NCBI RefSeq assembly: GCF_001680005.1
Contig: NC_033561.1
Coordinates: 310,001-374,000, forward strand
Length of the DNA: 64,000 nucleotides
Source: Plasmodium coatneyi
Lineage: Eukaryota; Apicomplexa; Aconoidasida; Haemosporida; Plasmodiidae
Reading direction: 5' to 3'
The position numbers and the translations under genes were made by a program. The notes below the pieces were generated by a model. It was given only the letters and a program-made list of their open reading frames with translations. It was not told the origin of the DNA and did no database searches. Below are positions 44,839 to 55,200 of this stretch, one piece after another (positions within the stretch are counted from its first letter, which is position 1; the number at the start of each line of letters is the position of its first letter).

Positions 44839-47800
44839 TCACGGCATACTCATCGTTGCACCCAAATAGGAGGAAAAATAATTCATTAATTTTTGAAAGG
44901 AGGAGCTCTCCTCCTCGCGCGAATTCATCACGCTATCCAGTATGTTCTTGTCAAATTGAGTTAACTTATTTTTTGTGGAAGATACGAATTTGTCGTATAA
45001 AAACAGTCCCAAAACGACGTGCTCAATGAGGCATTCCTTCTTCCTAAAAAGGAGAGACGCACTAATGCATAGCAACTCGCATATGCCTATGTGGTGCCTG
45101 CACGAAGTGAAACGTACAAGGTAGAGACATTTAATGGGTGCCCTCATAACGCTTCACATGTTAATCTCTCAAAGAGGTAAAATATGGTTTTACAGAATAA
45201 ACTGTAATAGGAGGAAGGTTTATGCTTTTTCCCTTACACAGTCAAGGTGGACAAGTCGGCAGCCATGCTAAAGTACTTCTGGATGATAGACTTGGTCACA
45301 TGGCACATCCCCTTGAATTCAAAATCGGTCAAATGGCTTTTCTTCAAATAGGAGAAATTCTTATTCAGCTCAAAGTAGAAGTTACAATTTTCCTTTCCAC
45401 CTTCATCTGTGCTTCTTAACACCTCGTCGATAATGTCGTCTTCATCATCAAAGCTCAGTTCGAATAGGAAGTCGAATCGTGCCAGGAGGTTCCCCTTAAT
45501 ATAGGTGTTGAATTCCTGCCAAACGGGGGTGATACGGTTTGTCGGTGCGTCGTCACAAGTGCATGCTTATGTGTGCACAAATGTTTGCATACGAATGCGG
45601 TCACCCCTGCCCCACCTGCTCGCTCCGTATGTAGGACTTCACTGCGTAAACCCAAAACGTGGTGGACACCGGGAACAGCGCCTTCTTCCACCTGTACACG
45701 CCGTTTTTCATCAATTCCACCAACATGCTAATTTGGACGCTGTTCAAATTATTTATGTTGATCACCAGGATGTCGTACTTTTGCGTAAACAAAATGTTAA
45801 AGGCGTCTGCCTTAACATGCAGAATTTTTATGTTACAAAAATAATTGCAAAATTTAACCACGTTCTCCATTATTACTTCATCTAGGCAAATGAAGAAGCA
45901 GTGCGGGGCTCTCACTCCTGATCAAGGGGGAATAACCCAAGGGGTGCACATTTTACATAGTGTGCATAAACACACAGATGATGTTTCCACGCAGTTCGCT
46001 ACACCCTCCACATGGAAGTCCCGTCCGTTAAGCAGTCTAAATCATTTCCCACGTAACTTTCTACTCATCTAACAAGTAATTTATTTCTCCATTTAACTGC
46101 TTGATTTTTCCACACTTACCCGTTAGGACATGCCGTGAGGCGTCCCCGCCAACCCACTTGTTCGTGTGTAGCTTGTTATACAAGTCGTGTGCGAACGTGT
46201 CCAACTTAGCATACCTCAGGACGTTGCTGCATATGCTAATCAGAATTAGGGTTAGCTTTGTCGTTCTGCAAATTTTGCTCAAGCAGGAATTGTTGGGAGG
46301 AAGCTTCAGGATGTCGCTTATTATTTTGTTCATATCTGGGGCGTATGGAAAGGGGTTTAGGAGGAAGAAGGTGTACCCCGTGCAAGCTTCTCATTGTAGC
46401 ATATGCCCTATGCACATACATATAGACAGAGACCATTTCTTATATTGGTGATGTAAATGTAGTGCACCTTCTAAATTTTGGACTTGCAGCAAACAGTTGA
46501 ACCTTTCGGTAGACAACATCAGGTTTGTGTCTTCTCTCACCGGCAGCGATCTGCATTCGAGCTTTTTCGTTTTCTTGGGGAAGGTACCAAAGGGGAAGAT
46601 GATCAGTCACCAACATAGAAGCTTTCAACTTGCTATGCTGCAAGAGGAGCCATGCCGCACGTTTGCGTTATGGCGAAATGAAATATCGAGGTGCCTTTTT
46701 TCCCCTTTTTCGCAAATTACGTCCTTCCTATAATTTAGGAGCCAAAGGTTCCCGACGCGCGACCCCTTAATGCTGTTCTTATTTGGCTGCCGTGAGGGAG
46801 ATAAAAAAAGAAAAATGGTAAATGGTAAATTAGCATACAGAACATGTACGCTCAATGAGCGAATGTAAACCCCCCAGTGACATGCACTCATGAAAGACGA
46901 GTAGAATCACGTAGAACAATCCAGGAGTCTGAAAAGGGGAACTTAACCTGGTTAGGTATTGACACAACTATCAAATTGTACTTCGTCCCAATTTCAAACG
47001 TCTCATTCTTCTCCAATACGTCCTGGTATAGAACTTCAAACGTTGTGCATTCATCTTGGTAAAAAAAGAACAAAAAAGGGAAATGCTAAATGAGCATACG
47101 GGTATGTGTTTGCCAAGTGCATAGTGTGGGAAAAATGAACATTCGACAAATATCGAAGCGGCAAATAGAAGCATCCCGTCTTCTCATATATGCTTGGCAT
47201 AACCCCTGCTGCTGTATTCATCCATCGCCCGGGTGAAGGAAAACTTCAAGAGGTAAAAATTCTTGAACTGCCTCTTTTGGGTCATTTCTTCGTATTGCTT
47301 GGTGTAACACAATTCACACACTTCCTTATCGGCCTTGTTGCTGTGAAAAGGTGGAATACCTCCATGAGCGGGTCTCCACTATTGGTAGCGTAGCACACAT
47401 CTGCGTTTGTTGGGGTGGTGTGTCCATACTTCTACGTTTTTCATTCTTCACTTTGCCCTGTCTGTCTTTCCCTTTTGCCCCCTTGAGGCGTCCCCTCCGA
47501 AAAAGAGCGCTTACTTGTCCATTTCCCCGAGCTCATTCATTTTCACAATTATATTCTGATGCGGCAAATACTTCTTTGCACAGTTGCATACCCTCATGTA
47601 AAGCTTTTTATACAAAAAACTCTTCTTATCTTTGCTCATCAGTGTCGCATTAATCAGTTCAATCACGTGGTAAAATTTACTCCCCAGGTTATTCACATTC
47701 GCTAGATTAAGGATACAATCGGTCTGCACATTTTTAAGGGGAAAAAAAAATCATCACATATTTGTTGGTACACGAAATGCATCTATCCGATAACGACAGC

Positions 47801-48759
47801 GCTTTCTGCACCTTCCCCCTATTTTTTTTTTTACCTTTATGGGGGTGTTTATCGGAATAAGGGTGATGAAAATAAATTTGCAGCTTATAATAATGTTCAG
47901 GTATTCCACCATGTCGTCTTCGGGTTTTAAACTCTACAAGTGTTTGTGTGTATGTGTAGGTAGGTAAGTAGGTACCGGGGGGGGAAGAACATACGAAATG
48001 ATCATTCGGGTTAATCTGCCTAGATACATATTATGCACTACTTGGGGAGGACTATCCATTTGGGATTCCTCCATCAGAATGGCATAATGGTATGCAGGCA
48101 CACCTTAAGACGCTCCTCAAATTGGGACAACAGGGAGTAAGAAATTTCGTTAAACGCGTTGGTAAACGCGATGAAGTTTTTCGTGATGTAGCAGCCCGCA
48201 TAGTTGGTGGAGTCTACTCTGCATTTAAGAAGGGGGGAAAAGACCATTGTGGAGGAGAAATAACCATGAACATGCGTGACAGAACCATGCGTAAAGGCGC
48301 CACACCGATGCAGTCACATAGTTGTCTCTCCTCCGTTGCCCCCTTTTTCCGCATATCCATGCAAGCGTTACAATTTTAAAATGTCCACATGGATAAACAC
48401 TTCGAAGATGTAGTTCTTTTTCTGGAAATTTTCAAAAACTTTTTCTAAAATGATCTTAAAATAATTTTTTAAAATCAGATTTCTTAACGATTCCTCGTCT
48501 GCAAACAGGTTGAATATTTTACTCCCCTTTTGGAAGTCAATTCCGGGCACGTCGCAGTACCTCCGTTTGGTATTTGTAAACTTTTTCTTATATTTATTAA
48601 AGAGCATTGTATTTTTGCGGGGTGATGTAGGGTGGCTAAACACACAGTTTAAAAAAAAGGCATATCTTTTATTCACCAAAGGGAGATAAGGACAGCGTGA
48701 TGGAGGGGCAAAGTCCTACTAAGCATCGCGTACTCATATAGAGTGAACTGAGAGAACAC
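44839..48759 (-). CDS. MCMDC2-like divergent MCM-fold protein (13 exons, 5' end unresolved)
   Basis: Minus-strand exons: 48759-48677, 48635-48372, 48218-48104, 47933-47835, 47723-47515, 47340-47204, 47054-46948, 46786-46721, 46573-46468, 46335-46120, 45917-45616, 45515-45238, 45097-44839; phases agree throughout, about 746 aa. The order of blocks follows MCMDC2: a CELC zinc-ribbon half (ADKEVCELCYTKQYEEM), then FEVLYQDVLEKNETFEIGTK and YNLIVVSIPNQ like the MCM OB-fold region, TTKLTLILISICSN, a Walker-B-position strand YDILVININNL lacking acidic DE, LFPVSTTFWVYAV, and the MCM arginine-finger block LLARFDFLFELSFDDEDD. The C-terminus ISASLLFRKKECLIEHVVLG matches the MCM winged-helix lead. The ATPase motifs are degenerate, as in MCMDC2, a meiotic recombination factor. 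The start codon may be ATG at 48726 or in an unseen upstream exon. Confidence 0.72.
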
Positions 48760-49834
48760 CTGGATTGGTAAAAATTCAGATAAACTATCCGTTTGCCTCC
48801 TTCCGATGTGTGCACAGTGTTGTAATGCTTCGTTGCGAAATTATGTCCTCTGCAATTGCACATTTTAAGAACAATGGTGCACACAAAAACAGTGTGGGAA
48901 AAAAAAAAAAAAAAAAAAGTACACACCCATAGGGCGGGAACAGATGGGGGCACGCACGTACCGCTTCTCAGCCCGCATAATAAGCGCCCCCAACCGTCAG
49001 GAAAGACCCAAGTTGTCTCTCACCGGTGAACACTTCCCCTTTTACATGAAGATAAAAAAAAAAAAACAAGAAATATCTACCGCAGCTTCTAATTTGGAAA
49101 GGGCACATCACATCGTCACTCGCTTCTATTAAACCCTTTCCGTTTGGACGATAATTTCGCAACGGAAAAAAATACGTAGGCATATGTGCGTGTCCTCTAC
49201 ACTCCATGATGGTGCATGCACACAGCGCAAAGGGGGAGTAAATTATTCCCCCATGAGAAATTACCAAATAAGTAGCCATTCTTTGATGAGGCCGTATCCC
49301 CACCACGCAACAACAAAAAATAGCCTCCACATTGATCATCACCTTTTGAAGTTTGTCGCGTGAAGGAAAAAACAGCGCATTGTGGCACATTTCAAAAAAA
49401 AAAAAAAAAAAAAATGTAGAAAGGGGCCTTCTCCCCATTTGACACTCCAAATTAAGCGTTAAAGAAGTGCTAATTTTTACACCTCCAAAGGGTAAGCAGT
49501 TTTGGAGCTTTAGCCACTTGGGGCCATCAAAGGTGGCCACGTACGTTCAGTTGTGGGCAAACTGGTAGAGCGGTTTATAGGCTATTTAAACTGTGCGCCG
49601 TTCGCCCCACGCAGGGAATAAAAAATGCTGTCGGCGGGAAGTAGGAAAGAAAAATCATCATAAGCAGAGCAAGTGACGCACTTGGCGAAACTGCCACCTG
49701 GCCGAGGGGGAACATCACCCACGCGTAAACGCACAGGTGAACAGTCTACATCCCCCCCGCCGATGCGAAGAAGCCACGTAGTAGAGTAACGCATCTACAC
49801 GCACACACTCCAACGTAGAAGCAAAAATAGTATC
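48760..49834. other. Divergent region between MCMDC2-like and pyruvate kinase II genes
   Basis: It should contain both promoters and possibly 5' exons of the minus gene. A minus segment near 49470-49530 (TFDGPKWLKLQNCLPFG then GTGTAA) and another near 49600-49690 are coding-like but could not be joined in phase. A plus frame at 48944-49132 (MGARTYRFSARIISAP...) is unproven. T/A runs at 48900-48918 and 49394-49413. Confidence 0.4.
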
Positions 49835-51961
49835 ATGAAGTCAAAGCGGCTGCTTCTCGTTGCCCACTTGGCCACACTACTTGTGGAAGGAATGGGGAAA
49901 TACGAAGGGACAAACGCGCAGTTTAGCAAAACACACATTCAGAGGTGCATCTCAGGAGGGCAACTCTTCCTTAGCAACGCACATATAACCAAACAGATGA
50001 GGAGAAAAAAAAACATTCAAATCCACACGCAAACAGCTAGCGTAGAAATTTCAAACAAAGCGGACATGAGCAATCTAAGCAAAAAGGACAAAATGTCATT
50101 CACAAAAACTAAGCAAATAGCTACGATCGGGCCCGCAACCGAAAATTTCGAAGAATTGGAAAAGCTGTACCTTAGCGGAATTGACGTTTTCAGGTTAAAT
50201 TTCTCCCATGGGTTAAAAAGCATTAAAAAATACATAATAAATTCCCTTCGAATTATAGAAAAAAAATATGGTACTTCTATTGGCATTTTAGGAGATATCC
50301 AAGGGCCAAAAATACGAATAGGGGAATTTGAAAAAAGTGAAAAAAATGCAAAGGAGACAAATACCTTCGTCGAATTGAAGGAGGGGGATATTTTTTCCTT
50401 CGATTTAGTAGACAAGCCTGGAAATGAAAACAGGGTGCAACTCAACTATCCTGAGTTGTTAAAAAATGTAAAGGTTGGACAAATGATATTACTAGATGAT
50501 GGAAACTTAAAAATGAAGGTCATAGAAAATCAGTTCGACGAATCGGACATGAAAAATAGCTCCATAAAAGTAAAAGTTATTACAGGGGGAAAACTGTACA
50601 GAAAAAAAGGGTTCTGTATTCCTAATATGATCATGCCTATTGAAGTGTTAAATGAAAAGGATATTAAAGACATCCTATTTTGTATTAACGAAGGGGTAGA
50701 CTTTTTAGGTTATTCCTTTGTTCAAACGAAGTACGATTTGATATTTTTAAAAAGTATTATAAAGGATTACTACGAGAGCGATTTTTTCCAAAACAAGGTA
50801 AAAAAGGATAGACTTATTTACGACGAGAAGGAACTTCAAATGAAGGAACACGATGATCCCAACGATTACTACATAAAAGAGGTAAATGATTACTACCAAG
50901 ATTATTACTTGAAGAATTACCAAAAGTATAAACAGATTTACGATGTGTACAAAAATCAGGACCTCCAGGTAGATACTGACAAAGCGGAAAATGAAAATGA
51001 AAACGAAAACTCTGCCACATATCAAAATAGCACCTACGATGGGAACACGCAAATTACGCAGATTAACCAGCTTAAAGATGACACTGCTAATTGCACACCG
51101 AGTGACCACCCGAACGGCATATTTATTGTGTCGAAAATTGAAAAACCCTCTGCTGTGAAAAATATAGAAAGTATTATTAACCTTTCAGATGCTATTATGA
51201 TTGCCAGAGGCGACCTCGGAATTGAAACCAACTTATCTAACTTACCAATTTTACAAAAAAAAATGATCAATCTGTGTAGAATTAAATATAACAAACCGGT
51301 AATCGTAGCAACGCAAATGATGGAAAGTATGAGATTCTTACCTTCCCCCACTAGAGCAGAAGTGGCAGACGTTGCAACGGCGCTTTACGATGGATCCGAT
51401 TGCGTTATGCTTTCAGCGGAAACAGCTACTGGGCAATATCCCATCCTCACGGCATCCACACAAAACAGCATAATTAAAGACGTAGAAAATGATTACTACT
51501 ATTACGATTACACGCAGAGGAAAAATAATAATCTGGTCAAGTGTGCACATGGTATGAGTCCTACCCCCTCCAGTGGAAATTCCCATTTTGAAAAACTTAT
51601 TTACAGCATAAGGGATCTAAGCAATAACATAAATTTGAAATCGATCATTTTATTTTCGAATGAATTTCAAAAAATACAAAAACTCAGCAATTTACGAACA
51701 AAGGCACCCATTATTGTCATCACAGAAAATGTGGCCTTGGCTAGGAAGTTGCAACTCACGTGGGGCGTCTATCCTTACATCTCCAAATTAACCGATACGC
51801 ACCATAATGACTTGTTAACCCTCATTAATTATGGGTGTAAGGTTTCCAAGGAGGAGGGGTTCGTCAGCTCGCCGGAGGAATACTCCCTCGTCACCTTTAC
51901 GAAAAATATTAACAACTCGTCCAATTTGCTTTACCTCTGCCAACCGTGTTTGACCACATAA
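49835..51961 (+). CDS. PyKII: Pyruvate kinase II, apicoplast-type
   Basis: Single exon, 708 aa, longer than the ~500-aa cytosolic enzyme. It converts phosphoenolpyruvate and ADP to pyruvate and ATP. The N-terminus starts with a hydrophobic signal-like stretch (LLLVAHLATLLVEGMG) followed by a basic transit-like region (MRRKKNIQIHTQTASVEI) before the catalytic core at ~90, the bipartite leader of apicoplast proteins. Core motifs: IATIGPAT, VFRLNFSHG, ILGDIQGPKIRIG, the catalytic-lysine block IFIVSKIEKPSAVKNI, MIARGDLGIE, and VATQMMESM...SPTRAEVADVATAL. An insert of about 115 residues (~310-425), rich in Tyr, Asn, Asp and Gln, splits the barrel just before the catalytic lysine. The PyKII branch is known in Apicomplexa to supply the apicoplast with ATP and pyruvate. 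Divergent from the MCMDC2-like gene. Confidence 0.92.
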   Translation: MKSKRLLLVAHLATLLVEGMGKYEGTNAQFSKTHIQRCISGGQLFLSNAHITKQMRRKKNIQIHTQTASVEISNKADMSNLSKKDKMSFTKTKQIATIGPATENFEELEKLYLSGIDVFRLNFSHGLKSIKKYIINSLRIIEKKYGTSIGILGDIQGPKIRIGEFEKSEKNAKETNTFVELKEGDIFSFDLVDKPGNENRVQLNYPELLKNVKVGQMILLDDGNLKMKVIENQFDESDMKNSSIKVKVITGGKLYRKKGFCIPNMIMPIEVLNEKDIKDILFCINEGVDFLGYSFVQTKYDLIFLKSIIKDYYESDFFQNKVKKDRLIYDEKELQMKEHDDPNDYYIKEVNDYYQDYYLKNYQKYKQIYDVYKNQDLQVDTDKAENENENENSATYQNSTYDGNTQITQINQLKDDTANCTPSDHPNGIFIVSKIEKPSAVKNIESIINLSDAIMIARGDLGIETNLSNLPILQKKMINLCRIKYNKPVIVATQMMESMRFLPSPTRAEVADVATALYDGSDCVMLSAETATGQYPILTASTQNSIIKDVENDYYYYDYTQRKNNNLVKCAHGMSPTPSSGNSHFEKLIYSIRDLSNNINLKSIILFSNEFQKIQKLSNLRTKAPIIVITENVALARKLQLTWGVYPYISKLTDTHHNDLLTLINYGCKVSKEEGFVSSPEEYSLVTFTKNINNSSNLLYLCQPCLTT

Positions 51962-52235
51962 GCAGCACGCATGTAAACACACGCATTGATTGAAGCGAAG
52001 TGCATAATAGTGTGCAGAGCATAGCATAAGATGAGGTATGGTAGAATGTCTACAAGTGTACGTACACATAGGATGAAGGTACCAAATGGGGAAGTAAAAA
52101 ATGCCACACCCAATTACAACCTGCTCAAAATGAAGAGGGTGTTCACCCAGACAGGCCACGTTAACGGGAGAATGGATCAAAAACGAGCAAAATGGCTAAC
52201 CGCATGACGATGACAATGGCAACACACCAGATGAA

Positions 52236-55200
52236 TTACTTACCCCCCCCAGGGGAACCCAGCAAACTTCTTATCGTATCCTCACCCTTCGAAATGTGTT
52301 CCTGCAAAATGACCTTTTTAAAAAACACATCACAGTGCACCGCGTACTGGCAGGCCAACGCCTCCACTTCGGAGTTGGCACAATGGGCGCAAATTTTGTT
52401 CAGGCGCTTAACCATATTCTGTGACCTGCTCACGTCTGCATAACTTTGAATTATTTGTGTCCTAGCCTTGGCGTTTTCTGCGTCGCCCGTTTTTACTTTA
52501 CCGTTTGCCGTGTCGTGGTGGAACGGTTCACGCTGGAGGAGCGGCTCACCATGTCCCCCTCCCCCTTCGACCCTTTTCCACCCCTCGGATGTGTTTCCTC
52601 CTACGTTGGACAGATCGTTTCGCTTTAACGGACTTTTATCAAGCTTCTCTGCATTTTTCTTGAAAAGTCCAATTTTGGCTTTTCCCCAGTTGTACTTCCT
52701 CCTCGTTGTGTAAAAAATTTCCTCTAAATTGGGCGAGCCGTAGGGGAGCAAATCCAGCATTCTCTTCAAAGGGGGTATAACCAAATTTTGAATATAATAG
52801 TCGAAGTTTATTTCTTTCAATTTCGTTTGATTATATTGGGGGAATTTGCTACGCAGGAGTTGATTACCCTGCGGGGGGGACACGTCACCTGGAAGGTTCC
52901 GTTCCCCCGTTCGCGTGTCCACTGTGGGAACCCCCCTAGCACAATTGTAAATACCCCTGATGCAGGAAGGATGTACAACGGAGTCGTAAATTTTATCCTC
53001 CTTCAACTTTTTCGTAACCACAAAAGGAATCTTCTCCTTATAAGTAATGACCAAATGGGGATTCATTTTTAGAAGCTTCTTTGCCACAACTGCTTGAGGC
53101 GGCAGGGGTACTTTCCTTTCGTTCCACTCCAATTCACCTTTGTACGTTCCCAACTTCACTTTCTTGTATATAATAAAATTATTATAAGAAATTTTATCGC
53201 CATATATTCTGTTAAATAAATCACGTAGTACTCTCTTTATGTTTATGCTCAGGTGGGAGTAGAATGCTTTCATGCCAAAGACAGCGCCCGTCCCACTTTC
53301 GCTAACTCCATTGGGAGGGAAGAACAGAAAAGCTTGCTTAACATTGCAGAAGCATTTCCCCTTATCGCATTTCTTCTTTGCATTTATTTCCTTCACACAG
53401 AGACAAATTTTTGTTATATTATTTGGGTTCATAATACAACAGTCATTTGTCTGGTTAATAATCTTCTCATAATCCTGTTCGATCATTTTTTCTATTTCCA
53501 TTTTGAAAAGAGACACGTCAAAGTGGGTAAATATGTCCCACAGAAAGGCGAACTTTTCTTTGTACAAATAATTTATGCACTTGAGGATGGCGTTATTCTT
53601 ATCGCTGCTTATAAGGCCTATGAGGAGGTCGTATAATTTATTTTTTCGTTCCTCCGTTTGGGGTTCCCCAAAACTCGCTTCCACCTCTACAAGGGCATCC
53701 TTTTCCATATGCTCACCCTTCCCCCACACGCGCAGAATCGCCTCCACCGTCTCCGCCAAGAAACATGGGGACGTCCTATGCACGTTGAACTCCCTACAGG
53801 AGCACACAAAATTGGGGAAAAAGTTCCTACACATGGCACAACAACAGCAACAGGAGGACAAGTAACAACAATTCCTAAAATAGTAAAACATAAAATATAC
53901 CTGCAGAAGAACATTCTTCACTAAATTGCACTGATCTGACCTCATGCTTTCCACCCCTTTAAGCTGCAACGTAGGTTTCTCATCATTCTCCTTTTTGTAA
54001 GCAAATCCAAAGTACCTCTTTTTGGTCATCAAAAGGGAGGGGCAATAAATTTTTTCAAAATCTAAATACATGGGAGAAGGCAAAATGCCATTCACGTTTT
54101 TTAAAATGTCTTGGGCTATCCTAAAAGTGTAGCTAATATCGTTCTTTTCGTTTAACAAAAAAATGGAATCTGTATCCCCATAGACAACTTTAATATACCC
54201 ATAATTTTCCTTTATATATTCTATAATATAAAGGAGCGAATTCTTTGCAGTACAAATGATGCTCTCTGATATGTCCACACATGGCATCCTTCCTGAAAAG
54301 TTAGCTCCTATATAACCTGTGGCCACATTTAGTATCATTTTTAATTTCCCCATTCTTTCTTCTAACCTTTTTCCTTTTTTCTTATCATAAATTTGAATAC
54401 ACCTCTTCATCATTATTCTTGTCTTTAAAAGGTCTTCCATTAAAATGGTGCAGATTCCTTTCCTCTTATGCTTCTTCACATACACAGTGTTGTTGCTTGT
54501 TATGAGTATATCATCCCTTCTTAACTTTTTCACTAAGTTATTTACATTCGGTGGGTTCTTCCTCACTCCTAGTCTTATGAATTCACAATTGGGGAGGTTT
54601 TCCCCTAACGCAGAAATTTTTTCTTCACTTGGGTGGCTTGTCTCTGGACGGTTGGACGGGGGAATAACGTCCCCCGCTTTTGGCCCTCCATTGGAGGAGC
54701 TACATAATTCCTTAGAAAAAGGTTCACACTCGGGGGACGTTATTCCCCCTTGGAAGTAGTCGACTCCCCCGTCGATTGATCCATCGTCTGGGTTATCCTC
54801 CACGTGGCTAGACGCCCCATTCGAGTTATCCGAAGGGTCAGTCGACTCCGTCTCCCTCTGGACATTCAAGTCGTCAAGTAAATCACCAGACCAGTTGACG
54901 TCACGGGATTGGGGCACCCCCCCCTCTTCGAGGACACCTTCCACGGGGATGCTCCTCCCCAAGGATATCTCTACCAGCTTTTGCTGCCCCTGCTGGTCCT
55001 GTTGATTTCCTTCTGACGTTTTCCCATCGGACCTCCTCCTGAAGGACAGCGTTCCCAAGCAGGTGGAGTAACAAATGTTAAACGCAATCAGAATGGAGGG
55101 GTAAAGGGATTGGAAGTCGAAGACCATCAGGGGGAAAAAGTTTATGGAGCTCTTCGGCTGCAGCACCAAAGGGAAGTGTAAAATAGGTCTCTGCTCCATT

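Noticed and set aside
48968..49540. 190-codon minus frame in the MCMDC2/PyKII divergent region
   Set aside because: Two long poly-F runs and no domain. Parts may be 5' exons of the MCMDC2-like gene, but no phase-compatible join was found.
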